Below the pieces are notes generated by a model, which saw only the letters and a list, made by a program, of their open reading frames with translations, was not told the origin of the DNA and did no database searches. The position numbers and the translations under genes were made by a program. Shown in pieces: positions 33,707 to 41,594 of a DNA stretch of 49,263 nucleotides. The DNA is from JAOUEA01 sp035249905 (GTDB taxonomy: Bacteria > Actinomycetota > UBA4738 > HRBIN12). Positions within the stretch are counted from its first letter, which is position 1; the number at the start of each line of letters is the position of its first letter. The stretch covers positions 1 through 49,263 of the forward strand of contig DATFFT010000085.1 in NCBI GenBank assembly GCA_035249905.1. Reading direction: 5' to 3'.

Positions 33707-34626
33707 CGATGCTCCTCGGTGATGCCCGCGACGGCCATCGCCGCCCCCACGATCGCCGCGTCGGCGCCCAGTTCGGCCTCAACGACCGGCAGGTCCGCGC
33801 CCGTCGCCGGCCACACGTGAGCCCGGAGGCTTTCGAGGAACCGGTCCCGATACGGGCCCCGGGCGAGGCCGAGGCCGCCGCCGAGCACGATCGCGACCGG
33901 ATCGAGCACGTTGACGAGCCACGCCCCGATCGTTCCCAACATCGCGCCGCCCTCGTCGACGATGCGCTGCGCGACGCCGTCGCCCGACCCGGCGGCGCGC
34001 ACGACGTCCTCGGCCCCCTCGACAGATCGTCCCGAGACGGCCTCGTACCGCGACGCGATGCCGAGCCCGGACGCGATGCCTTCGGGGACCAGCTCGATGT
34101 CTCGGCCGCAGTGCGGACAGACGGCGGCGAAGGTTCCGCTCGCGGCGACGAGCGCCGATCCGTGGCTGCCGGCGTAGGGCTCCCCCGAACGGACCAGCGT
34201 CGAGCTCACACCGGTGCCGACGGACAGGTACAAGAAGGGGTCCCGGCCGCGGCCCGCGCCGAACCGCGCCTCGGCGGCCGCCGCGGAACGGACATCCGAG
34301 GCGACGGCGGCGGGCCCCACCTCGGCGAACGCCCCGACGATGTCGAGGTCCCGCCAGTCGATCGTCTGCGCGCTCGTGATCGATCCTTCCGGGGTGACCA
34401 GCTCGCAGACGGCCACGCCGATCCGGATCGCAGATCCGGCTTCCGCCGCCATGCCCGTCGCGAGATCCACGACGTCGTCGAGCACCTCCCGACCCTCGCG
34501 ATCCGCACGCGTGGGCAGCTCCGTTCGGTTCGCGACGGACCCGATCTCGAGGTCGACGAAACCGGCCGCGATCTTCGAGCCGCCGACGTCGATGCCGATC
34601 GCCCTGGATGCGGTGGTTCGCTGCAC
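33703..34626 (-). CDS. ROK-family sugar kinase, lacking most zinc ligands
   Basis: This 307-residue protein has the ROK ATP-binding motif GIDVGGSK (D13) and the catalytic Asp D111 in ASDVRSAAAAE. Members phosphorylate glucose, N-acetylglucosamine, mannose or allose. The usual zinc site is altered: the GH of AGE-x-GH is replaced (AGSHGS), and only C170-P-H-C173 remains of the CxCGxxGCxE motif. The start is GTG at 34626, ten bases after the bicupin stop, without a strong Shine-Dalgarno sequence. Neighbouring NagB-type deaminase suggests an amino-sugar substrate. Loss of zinc ligands may mean an altered fold or activity. Confidence 0.85.
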   Translation of the reverse strand: MQRTTASRAIGIDVGGSKIAAGFVDLEIGSVANRTELPTRADREGREVLDDVVDLATGMAAEAGSAIRIGVAVCELVTPEGSITSAQTIDWRDLDIVGAFAEVGPAAVASDVRSAAAAEARFGAGRGRDPFLYLSVGTGVSSTLVRSGEPYAGSHGSALVAASGTFAAVCPHCGRDIELVPEGIASGLGIASRYEAVSGRSVEGAEDVVRAAGSGDGVAQRIVDEGGAMLGTIGAWLVNVLDPVAIVLGGGLGLARGPYRDRFLESLRAHVWPATGADLPVVEAELGADAAIVGAAMAVAGITEEHR

Positions 34627-34636
34627 CGCCGTCTGA

Positions 34637-35551
34637 CTATCGTGGGTCGTAGGCCGGCGCAACCGCGACCATCGCCTCGACGCTCGCATCCGTGACGTTG
34701 TGCAACGCGTAGGAGGTTCCCTCGGGCACGAAGTAGCCGTCGTCGGGGTGGAGCTCGAACCAGCGCTGACCGTGGGGATCCGCTTCCTCGGTGAGCAGCA
34801 CGTTGAGCGTGCCCTCGAGCACGTGGATCGCGACGTCGCCGCCGTGCCGCCGGTCGTCTGTGCGACCGCCCGGCCGGAGCACCGCGCGCTCGACCGTGAG
34901 GTGCTCGGTGCTCACGTACGTTCTCACCAGTGTGTCGATGCCTTCCAACCGCTCCAGGAGGCGTCGATCGTCGAGCACGTGCAGCCGGGCGAGTGCCTCG
35001 CGCTCCGAGGATGCCATCGGCCACCGCCCCGTGAACCGATCGTCCCGGTACCGGACGTCGGTCAGGAGCTCCTTCGTGCGGGCGTAGGCGCTGGAAGCCC
35101 CCGTCGACGGCGGAGGCGCGAAGAACTCGAGCACCCGGAGCTGCTCGGTGCCGAAGCTCACGGCGTGGTGCCACGTGTCGCGCCGGAAGAACACCGCTTC
35201 CCCCCGCTCGACACGGCGCACCTCGCCGTGCTCGGGATCGGCGATCACCATCGTGCCGGAGAGCACGTACAGGAGCTCGTCGGCTGCGAACACCGTCCGG
35301 AATCCATCGGAGTGGGTGAACCTCGCTCCCGGCGGCAGCGCGAAGACGAGGTGATGGATCTTCTCGCTCGACACGTAGATCCAGTCCGGCACCTGCCCCG
35401 CGTCATCGTTCCCCCACAGGTGGAGCCGCGCGCTCGCGTACGGGATCGGCGTCGCGTGATCGAACGTGGGGCGAGGCGAGGGCGCCGGCGCCCCCTCGGA
35501 ACGCGTGGCCTGCAGATCGCCCTCGAGGCCCGCTCGCTCGGTGGTCGCCAT
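34637..35551 (-). CDS. Bicupin protein of unknown function
   Basis: This 304-residue protein has two cupin domains. The first, around DELLYVLSGTMVIAD…AVFFRRDTWHHAVSF, has the glutamate/His pattern of a metal-binding cupin. The second is around DVAIHVLEGTLNVLL…YFVPEGTSYALHNV. Cupins of this type act as sugar isomerases, epimerases or dioxygenases; the metal and reaction are not decided by sequence. The ATG at 35551 is preceded by a -10 box and an operator-like repeat and is the first gene of the operon to the Gfo dehydrogenases. An open extension to 35701 is rejected since it runs through the promoter. Confidence 0.8.
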   Translation of the reverse strand: MATTERAGLEGDLQATRSEGAPAPSPRPTFDHATPIPYASARLHLWGNDDAGQVPDWIYVSSEKIHHLVFALPPGARFTHSDGFRTVFAADELLYVLSGTMVIADPEHGEVRRVERGEAVFFRRDTWHHAVSFGTEQLRVLEFFAPPPSTGASSAYARTKELLTDVRYRDDRFTGRWPMASSEREALARLHVLDDRRLLERLEGIDTLVRTYVSTEHLTVERAVLRPGGRTDDRRHGGDVAIHVLEGTLNVLLTEEADPHGQRWFELHPDDGYFVPEGTSYALHNVTDASVEAMVAVAPAYDPR

Positions 35552-35559
35552 GTGCCGCA

Positions 35560-35565
35560 AGTATA
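35560..35565 (-). promoter_or_regulatory. -10 box of bicupin operon (near-leaderless)
   Basis: On the minus strand TATACT ends nine bases before the bicupin ATG. A start site two bases upstream of the ATG is expected, giving an essentially leaderless message. A Shine-Dalgarno sequence is absent. The -35 zone coincides with the end of the repeat at 35588–35607. Confidence 0.55.
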
Positions 35566-35587
35566 CGCACCTCGAGTCTCCCGGAAA

Positions 35588-35607
35588 AGACCGGTATGAA
35601 GACCGGT
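35588..35607. promoter_or_regulatory. Candidate GntR operator, site A
   Basis: Two exact copies of AGACCGGT are separated by ATGA, a 12-base period. The site lies just past the GntR stop and about 37–56 bases upstream of the bicupin ATG, abutting the expected -35 element. Sixteen of 20 bases match the site at 42860–42879. Confidence 0.6.
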
Positions 35608-35609
35608 TT

Positions 35610-36377
35610 CTAACGCGGCTTCTGAGATGCGGCCGTGAGCTTCGTGCGGAACCGGTACCGGTCGCCTCGGTAGACGACCCGTGAGGTCTCGATGGGATCA
35701 CCGCGTTCGTCGAAGGTCGTCTGACGGGAGACCAGGACCGGCTCGGTCCCGTCGAGCCCGAGCAACGGCGCGATGACCGGCCCGGCCGAGGCAGCCTCGA
35801 GCGAGCAGTCGGCCAGGGTCGGGGCGATGTGGGCCTTGGTTCGCAGGATCTCGTAGACCGAGGCTTCCGTGTAGTCGGCGTCGGCGAGCGCCGGACACAG
35901 GTTCAGAGGGATCAGGCAGTGATGCACGGCGACCGGGACCCCGTCGAGCAGCCGGACGCGCTCCAGCTCCAGCACCTGGGCGCCGGGAGCCACCTGCAGT
36001 CCTTCGGCCTCGTCCATCGTTGCGTCACGGACCTCGTGCCGCAGGACCCTCGCCGTCGGCTCGAGGCCACGCGCTCGCGCCAAGGCCGTGAAGCTCTGCA
36101 ACGCGTCGGCCGGCTCGCTGAGGTGCCCGTCCGAGACGAACCAGCCCCTCCCGGGGGAGGCCTCGATCAGCCCCTCGCCGACGAGCGCGGCGAGCGCTCG
36201 ACGAGCGGTCACCCGGCTGATCTCGAAGCGTTCGCAGAGCTGCCGCTCGGAGGGGAGCTGCTGGCCCGGCGCGAGCCGTCCGGCGGCGATGTGCTCCCCG
36301 ATCGCCTGCTGCACCTGCTGGTACAGCGGCATGTCCTTGCGGGCGGGATCGAGCGCGAGCGTGAGCGATACCGCCAT
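35610..36377 (-). CDS. GntR-family regulator, HutC/NagR subfamily (UTRA domain)
   Basis: This 255-residue regulator has an N-terminal winged helix-turn-helix (about 15–85) with YQQVQQAIGEHIAAGRLAPGQQLPSERQLCERFEISRVTARRALAAL, the GntR signature. A C-terminal UTRA ligand-binding domain contains ELERVRLLDGVPVAVH…SRVVYRGDRYRF. UTRA regulators commonly bind phosphorylated sugars such as glucosamine-6-phosphate. The ATG at 36377 is chosen because GGAGG lies nine bases before it, whereas the ATG at 36386 directly abuts that tract. It is divergent from nagB, and related direct-repeat sites occur near it, so local control is likely. Confidence 0.9.
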   Translation of the reverse strand: MAVSLTLALDPARKDMPLYQQVQQAIGEHIAAGRLAPGQQLPSERQLCERFEISRVTARRALAALVGEGLIEASPGRGWFVSDGHLSEPADALQSFTALARARGLEPTARVLRHEVRDATMDEAEGLQVAPGAQVLELERVRLLDGVPVAVHHCLIPLNLCPALADADYTEASVYEILRTKAHIAPTLADCSLEAASAGPVIAPLLGLDGTEPVLVSRQTTFDERGDPIETSRVVYRGDRYRFRTKLTAASQKPR

Positions 36378-36416
36378 GGGCCTCATCCTCCGAGCCTCGC
36401 CGTCGCCATGTCAACA

Positions 36417-36435
36417 ACTGGTTCTATGCTGGTCT
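36417..36435. promoter_or_regulatory. Candidate GntR operator, site B (weaker)
   Basis: On the minus strand AGACCAGC and AACCAGT resemble the halves of sites A and C but with an 11-base period. The site overlaps the -10 box and start point of nagB, which would suit repression. The similarity is partial, so this is a lower-confidence match. Confidence 0.4.
36425..36430 (+). promoter_or_regulatory. -10 box, leaderless promoter of nagB
   Basis: TATGCT ends seven bases before the ATG at 36437, so the expected transcription start is at the start codon itself. No Shine-Dalgarno sequence is present. It lies within site B. Confidence 0.5.
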
Positions 36436-36436
36436 C

Positions 36437-37159
36437 ATGCCCGGCATCCGCATCACGGTCGCCGACGGCCCCGACGGGTTCGACCGGGCAGCTGCCGACG
36501 AGATCGGGTCCACGATCGGGGCATGCCCGCGAGCCGCCGTGGTCGTGGCCACGGGCCGCACCCCCATGGGAGCGTACGCACGGCTGGCCGAGGATCTCTC
36601 CCCTGATGCGACCGGAGACCTGCGCGTCTTCCAGCTCGACGAGTACCTCGGGATCCCCAGGAGCGACCCACGATCCCTGGCTTCGTGGACCCGGCGAAGC
36701 TTCGTCGAGCCGCTGGGCATCGATCCGGCGTCGGTGTACTGGTTCGACGCCATGGCCGACGTCCCCGATGCCGAGTGCCGTCGTTACGAGGGGGCCGTCG
36801 CCGAGGCGGGTGGTTTCGACCTCGCGGTGCTCGGTCTTGGGCGCAACGGCCACCTCGGGTTCAACGAGCCGCCGTCGGACCCGATGTCGGGGACGCGAGT
36901 GGTCCCGCTCACCGAGGCGAGCCTCGCTTCGAACGCCGCCTACGTTCCTGGAAAGCCCGTGCCCACCGAGGCTTTCACGGCGGGACTCGACCTGTTGCTC
37001 GCAACGCGGCGTGTGGTGCTGGTCGTGTCGGGGCGGACCAAGCACGAGATCGTCCACCGGGCGCTCGACGGGCCCGTGACCGCGGAGGTCCCAGCGTCGT
37101 TCCTGCAGGAGCACCCCGACCTCGCCGTCGTCGTCGACGCGGACGCCTGGGGCGCGTGA
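36437..37159 (+). CDS. nagB: Glucosamine-6-phosphate deaminase-family protein (NagB-like)
   Basis: This 240-residue protein has the NagB/6-phosphogluconolactonase-like fold. Key motifs are FQLDEYLGI with D68, and GLGRNGHLGFNEP with H139 and E144, the acid–base residues of glucosamine-6-phosphate deaminases. NagB converts glucosamine-6-phosphate to fructose-6-phosphate and ammonia. The motif set fits a deaminase rather than a lactonase, but a related amino-sugar phosphate may be the real substrate because no NagA accompanies it. It is divergent from the GntR gene and starts without a leader. The position that is Asp in E. coli NagB is Asn here, as in many homologues. Confidence 0.83.
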   Translation: MPGIRITVADGPDGFDRAAADEIGSTIGACPRAAVVVATGRTPMGAYARLAEDLSPDATGDLRVFQLDEYLGIPRSDPRSLASWTRRSFVEPLGIDPASVYWFDAMADVPDAECRRYEGAVAEAGGFDLAVLGLGRNGHLGFNEPPSDPMSGTRVVPLTEASLASNAAYVPGKPVPTEAFTAGLDLLLATRRVVLVVSGRTKHEIVHRALDGPVTAEVPASFLQEHPDLAVVVDADAWGA

Positions 37160-37179
37160 GGACCGGAGGCTCGGCGGGT

Positions 37180-38007
37180 TCATTGCAGCGCCACCAACAG
37201 CGTCGTCGAGCAGATCATCATCGCGACGCCGAGCCATTGATGCTGGTGCAGCCGCTCGTGCAGGACGACCGCCCCGAGCACGACGGCCACCGACGAGAAC
37301 TGGGCAGAGACGACCGCGACCACCGCCACCGGCCCGAGGTCGAGCGCCGTGGTGAAGGCGGCGAATCCGATCGTCTCGATCGTGGCGGCCTTGAGCACGA
37401 GTCCGAGCTCGGAGCGAGGCAGGCCGAGCGGCCCTCCGGCGAACGGGGCGATCGCCCAGAGCACGATCAGGCCGGTCAGACGGTACGCGGCGACCGACCA
37501 GACCGGGCCGATGCGCTCCGACGAGGCCGCGAGCGCGATCGTGTACACGCCGAGCAGCACCGCCCCGAGCACCGCCCATCCCACGCCCTCGGCCCGGCCG
37601 CCCCCCCGCACGAACGTCGCCAAGACGACCCCGGCGACCCCGAGCGCGAGGCCGAGCAGCACCAGCACCGAGAACCGCTCCCCCAACACGAGCATCGCCA
37701 CCACCGCGGCGAGCCCGCCGCTGGTGGCGACGGTCGGGGAGACGATCGTGAGCTGTCCCATCCTCAACGCACGGAAGTACGCGAGCGTGCCGCCCAGGGC
37801 GAACAGCGCCGGCAGCGCGGCGAAGGGCACGTCACCGAGCTCCGGCGGCGGCCCGGTGAGCACGGCGATCGGCAGGATCATGACCGTTCCGACGACCATC
37901 AGCCATCGCGCCAGCGCCAGAGGGCTGAGGCGCCTCGCTCCCTGCAGCATCAGCAGCTCGGCGAGACCCCAGGCGAGGGCGGTCACCGTTGCGAGGACGA
38001 CCGACAT
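37180..38007 (-). CDS. EamA/DMT-family transporter
   Basis: This 275-residue membrane protein has about ten hydrophobic helices arranged as two repeats, as in drug/metabolite transporters of the EamA family. Family-like segments include LAYFRALRMGQLTIVSPTVATSGGLAAVVAMLVLGERFS in the first half and VVAVVSAQFSSVAVVLGAVVLHERLHQHQWLG in the second. It could export or import a small metabolite linked to the surrounding carbohydrate genes. It follows the SDR gene by six bases on the same strand, so it is part of the PotABCD-type operon. The substrate is unknown. Confidence 0.85.
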   Translation of the reverse strand: MSVVLATVTALAWGLAELLMLQGARRLSPLALARWLMVVGTVMILPIAVLTGPPPELGDVPFAALPALFALGGTLAYFRALRMGQLTIVSPTVATSGGLAAVVAMLVLGERFSVLVLLGLALGVAGVVLATFVRGGGRAEGVGWAVLGAVLLGVYTIALAASSERIGPVWSVAAYRLTGLIVLWAIAPFAGGPLGLPRSELGLVLKAATIETIGFAAFTTALDLGPVAVVAVVSAQFSSVAVVLGAVVLHERLHQHQWLGVAMMICSTTLLVALQ

Positions 38008-38013
38008 CCGAGC

Positions 38014-38760
38014 TCAGCCCGCCGCCGCATGTTCGCCGCCGTCGACGAGCATCGTGGCGCCGTTGACCCACGACGCCTGTGGGGAGGCCAGGAACAGCAC
38101 CACGGCGGCGACCTCCTCGGGTGAGCCCATGCGGCCCCCCGGGATGCGACCGACGTGCGCGGCGAACTCCTCCGGTTCATCGTGACGGAACCGATCCCAC
38201 CAGCCGCCGTCGAAGAGGATCGCGCCGGGACAGACGGCGTTGACCCTGATGCCCTCGCGCCCGAACGCGGCCGCGGCGTTCTGCGACCAGGCGAGCAGCG
38301 CCGCCTTCATCACCGAATACGCGTGGTGGGGCGTCGCGCCCGTCAGAGCGTCGATCGAGCCCAGACACACCATCGTGAAGGAACGGCCGGGCTGTGCCTC
38401 TCGGAGCTCCGACGCCAGGCGAACCGACTGCATAAGGTCGACGGCGAAGGAGTCCGCGTACTCGGCTTCCGACGCTCCCTCGGCGTTCGCAGTGGCGTTG
38501 GCCACCACGACGTCCAGCCCACCGCCCTCGATCTCGCCGAGCACGAGCGCTCGCACCGCCTCGGCGTCACGGACGTCGGCCGCGACAGCCCGCACCCTGT
38601 CGGGCCCCAGTCGATGCCTGGTTCGCTCCAGCGCGTCGGCTGAACGGGCGCAGATCGTCACGTGCGACCCCTCGGCGACGAACGCTTCGGCGATCGCGGC
38701 CCCGATCCCGCGGCTCCCACCGGTGACCAGGACCCTGGAGCCCGCGAGCCCGAGATCCAT
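38014..38760 (-). CDS. Short-chain dehydrogenase/reductase (SDR 1)
   Basis: This 248-residue SDR has the cofactor motif TGGSRGIG (13–20), an NAT-type stabilising segment (VVANATANA) and the catalytic Tyr-x3-Lys as YSVMK, with Ser in CLGSIDA. The C-terminal end NGATMLVDGGE is typical of classical SDRs. It starts two bases after the PotA-type ATPase stop, so it is co-translated with the transporter, consistent with oxidation or reduction of the imported compound. An open frame to 39012 is rejected because the ATG at 38760 gives a standard SDR length. Confidence 0.88.
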   Translation of the reverse strand: MDLGLAGSRVLVTGGSRGIGAAIAEAFVAEGSHVTICARSADALERTRHRLGPDRVRAVAADVRDAEAVRALVLGEIEGGGLDVVVANATANAEGASEAEYADSFAVDLMQSVRLASELREAQPGRSFTMVCLGSIDALTGATPHHAYSVMKAALLAWSQNAAAAFGREGIRVNAVCPGAILFDGGWWDRFRHDEPEEFAAHVGRIPGGRMGSPEEVAAVVLFLASPQASWVNGATMLVDGGEHAAAG

Positions 38761-38762
38761 CG

Positions 38763-39848
38763 TCAGTCCTCGCCCGGGTGGCGCGGAAGCACTCGACAGG
38801 CCTCCGGATCCCAGGTGAGGTCCACGGTGGACCCCAGGTCGATGACCGAGCCCCCGGAGACCTCCGCCTTCACCGGATCGCCCAGCCCCTCGACGGCGAC
38901 ACGGTAGGAGTGACCCGTGCCCCGGAACGAGAGGTCGCGCACGACCCCGCGCAGGGCGCGATCGTCCGAGGGCGCCGACACACCCACGACCTCGGGTCGC
39001 AGGACCAGCCACGCCCGCCCTGTGACGTCCGACGCCGGGGTGCGGAAGCGGTGCCCGCCGACGGTCACCTCTGCTGCTCCGTCGTCCACCCGGTCGACAT
39101 CGACCGGGATCACGTTCGCATCACCGACGAACCGGGCGACGAACGGGGAGGCCGGCCGCCGGTAGACCTCGTTGGGCGTGCCGATCTGCTCGATCCGCCC
39201 CTGGTTGAAGACGACCACGCGGTCCGAGAGCGCGAGCGCCTCTCGCTGGTCGTGGGTCACGTAGATGAACGTGCCGCCGATCTCCCGGTGCAGGCGGCGG
39301 AGCTCGACCTCCATCTCGAGCCTGATCTTCAGGTCGAGCGCCGAGAGCGGCTCGTCGAGCAGCAGCACCTGCGGCCGGTTCACGATCGCCCGGGCGAGGG
39401 ACACCCGCTGCATCTGCCCACCGGAGAGCTCGTGACTGCGCCTGGGCTGGAACCCGTCGAGGCGCACGAGCGTGAGCGCTTCGTCGACCCGCCGCGTGAT
39501 CTCCGCCTTCGAGAGCCCGTCGATCCGCGGCCCGAACGCCACGTTGGCGGCGACGTCGAGATGTGGGAACAGGGTCGGACGCTGGAAGACCATGTTGACG
39601 GGCCGCCGGTGCGGGGGGACCTTCGTCACGTCGTCCCCCCCGAGCAGCACCTCGCCCGCGGACGGGCGCTCGAAACCGGCGACGATCCGAAGCAACGTGG
39701 TCTTGCCGCACCCCGAGGGACCGAGCAGCGTGACGAACTCCCCGTCGTCGATGTCGAGCGTCACGTCATCGAGCGCGATGACTCCCCCGAAGCGCTTCGC
39801 GACGGCGCGCAGCCGCACGCGGGGACCCGCGGAGGTCGGATCGCTCAC
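38763..39848 (-). CDS. PotA-type ABC transporter ATPase
   Basis: This 361-residue ATPase has Walker A GPSGCGKT (43–50), signature LSGGQMQR, Walker B LLLDEPLSALD and the switch His in THDQREALALSDR. A C-terminal TOBE domain follows from about 240. This is the spermidine/putrescine/thiamine-type ATPase arrangement. It begins with GTG, overlapping the upstream permease stop, and is followed by an SDR gene. With the two permeases and the binding protein upstream it makes a complete importer. Despite the Pot resemblance, context suggests a sugar-related or amino-substituted substrate. Confidence 0.92.
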   Translation of the reverse strand: MSDPTSAGPRVRLRAVAKRFGGVIALDDVTLDIDDGEFVTLLGPSGCGKTTLLRIVAGFERPSAGEVLLGGDDVTKVPPHRRPVNMVFQRPTLFPHLDVAANVAFGPRIDGLSKAEITRRVDEALTLVRLDGFQPRRSHELSGGQMQRVSLARAIVNRPQVLLLDEPLSALDLKIRLEMEVELRRLHREIGGTFIYVTHDQREALALSDRVVVFNQGRIEQIGTPNEVYRRPASPFVARFVGDANVIPVDVDRVDDGAAEVTVGGHRFRTPASDVTGRAWLVLRPEVVGVSAPSDDRALRGVVRDLSFRGTGHSYRVAVEGLGDPVKAEVSGGSVIDLGSTVDLTWDPEACRVLPRHPGED

Positions 39849-40672
39849 CGCGCCGTCCCTCCGATCGGCTCGGCGTCGATCGACAATCCCGCGGTCTTGG
39901 AGCCGCGGAGCGTCAACACGAACGCGATCGCGAACAGCGCCAAGGTGATCACGAGCAGCAGGCTCGAGATCGCGTTCACCGACGGATCCACCGTGCGGCG
40001 CAGGGTGGAGAAGATGAACAGCGGCAGGGTGGAATCGGCCCCGATCACGAAGAACGTGATGATGAACTCGTCGAAGCTCAGCGCGAACGCCAGCAATGCC
40101 GCCGCCAGCAGGACGGGCCAGACCTGCGGCAGGGTCACCCGCCGGAACACCAGCCAGGTGTTGGCGCCGAGGTCGGCCCCGGCCTCCTCGAGGGCGGGAT
40201 CGAGACGTTGCAGCGCCGCCACTGCTATCAGCAGGTAGTAGGGCAGCACGTAGACCATGTGGGCGATCATCACCGTGCCCAGCGAGAGGCTCACTTCCAC
40301 CCTGGAGAAGAGCACCAGCAGCGAGAGCCCGAGGAAGAGCCCCGGCAGGGTGAGGGGCAGGAACAGCAGCACGGCGACGGGGGTCCGAAGCCTCGTCGAC
40401 GCGCGTGTCAACCCGTACGCGGCCAGCGTGCCGAGCACGAGCGTGCTCAACGCCACGACTCCCCCGACGAACGCGCTGTTGACGACCGCATCGCGGAACG
40501 CCGCGGACTCGATGATCTGGTGGTACCAGCGGGTCGAGAACCCCGCGAACGGGAACGTCAGGCTCCCGGTGGAGTTGAACGAGAAGAGCACCACGATCGC
40601 CAGGGGCACGAACAGGAACAGCAGCGCCGCGATCGTGATCGCCGTCGGCACGGGAGCGCGTCGTCCCTGCAT
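39845..40672 (-). CDS. PotC-type ABC transporter permease
   Basis: This 275-residue permease has about six hydrophobic helices and the inner-membrane EAA loop EEAGADLGANTWLVFRRVTLP, where it docks the ATPase. It pairs with the preceding PotB-type permease. The ATG at 40672 overlaps the previous stop by ATGA; a longer open frame to 40954 runs through that gene and is rejected. The stop overlaps the PotA-type start. The substrate is that of the adjacent binding protein. Confidence 0.9.
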   Translation of the reverse strand: MQGRRAPVPTAITIAALLFLFVPLAIVVLFSFNSTGSLTFPFAGFSTRWYHQIIESAAFRDAVVNSAFVGGVVALSTLVLGTLAAYGLTRASTRLRTPVAVLLFLPLTLPGLFLGLSLLVLFSRVEVSLSLGTVMIAHMVYVLPYYLLIAVAALQRLDPALEEAGADLGANTWLVFRRVTLPQVWPVLLAAALLAFALSFDEFIITFFVIGADSTLPLFIFSTLRRTVDPSVNAISSLLLVITLALFAIAFVLTLRGSKTAGLSIDAEPIGGTAR

Positions 40673-41577
40673 CAGCTCGACAACCTGATGTCGTTGAGCT
40701 TGAGCCGTCGCAGGATGAACGAGCCCACAGCGAACACCGCGACGAACGCCAGGAGCATCAGGAACGAGGTGGCCGCCGCCAGGGGCCAGTTCCCCACGCC
40801 GATGAAGTTCTGCTGGATCTGCACGCCGAGCGTGACGCCGTCTCTCCCGCCGAGGAACTGAGGCGTCACGTAGTCCGCCGCCGAGAGGATGAAGACGAAC
40901 ACGAACGCGCTGAAGGCAGGCGCGGCCATGATCGGGACGATCACCCGTCGCCACAGCAGCGACGACTTCGCCCCGAGGTCCTGCGCCGCCTCGAGCAGCC
41001 CGTCACCGAGCGGCCCCATGCCCGCGTAGAGCACCAGCACCACGTACGGAAGGAAGATGTGCACGAGCGCCACGACGACGGCGAACCGGCTGTACAACAG
41101 GAAGCCGAGCGGCTGGTCGATCAGCCCGGCTCGATCGAGGGCGGAGTTGATGAGCCCGCGGCTGCCGAGCACGGTCCGCCAGGCGTAGATCCTCACGAGG
41201 TAGCTCGCGAACATCGAGGCCGCGATCAGGAAGAGCACCGCGATCCGCGAACGCTGGGCGACGAACCGGAGCCAGTACGCGATCGGGAGCCCGACGATCA
41301 CCGTCACCGCGGCGGTCGACAGGCCGACCTCGAGGGAGTTGCGCGCGAGCGTCCTGTTCAGCGTCGAGGTCAGGGCGTCGCGGTAGGCGTCGAGCGTGAA
41401 CGGCGTGCCCACCGCATACAGCTGGTTCGTGAGCAGGCTGTAGATGGCGAAGATCACCAACGGGGTGGCGAAGAACGCCAGGAGCCACGCAACCGCGGGC
41501 AGCGTCGCGATCAGCGGCCGAACGCGCCGCCGTTCCGCTGCCTCGCTCCGGGTGGTCGCCTCCGCCAGGCTCGCCAT
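40672..41577 (-). CDS. PotB-type ABC transporter permease
   Basis: This 301-residue permease has about six hydrophobic helices after a short charged N-terminus. The ATPase-docking EAA loop is LEAAQDLGAKSSLLWRRVIVP. It begins with ATG at 41577, 17 bases after the binding-protein stop, and ends overlapping the PotC-type permease start. The two permeases presumably form a heterodimeric channel, as in the Pot system. Upstream open frame to 42282 lies within the binding-protein gene and is rejected. Confidence 0.9.
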   Translation of the reverse strand: MASLAEATTRSEAAERRRVRPLIATLPAVAWLLAFFATPLVIFAIYSLLTNQLYAVGTPFTLDAYRDALTSTLNRTLARNSLEVGLSTAAVTVIVGLPIAYWLRFVAQRSRIAVLFLIAASMFASYLVRIYAWRTVLGSRGLINSALDRAGLIDQPLGFLLYSRFAVVVALVHIFLPYVVLVLYAGMGPLGDGLLEAAQDLGAKSSLLWRRVIVPIMAAPAFSAFVFVFILSAADYVTPQFLGGRDGVTLGVQIQQNFIGVGNWPLAAATSFLMLLAFVAVFAVGSFILRRLKLNDIRLSS

Positions 41578-41594
41578 CGGGTGTCGCCCGCCGG

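Noticed and set aside
36830..36870. Asn in place of the E. coli NagB catalytic Asp as a sign of inactivity
   Set aside because: The same N-G-H form occurs in many active NagB-type proteins as far as I recall, so it is not remarkable.
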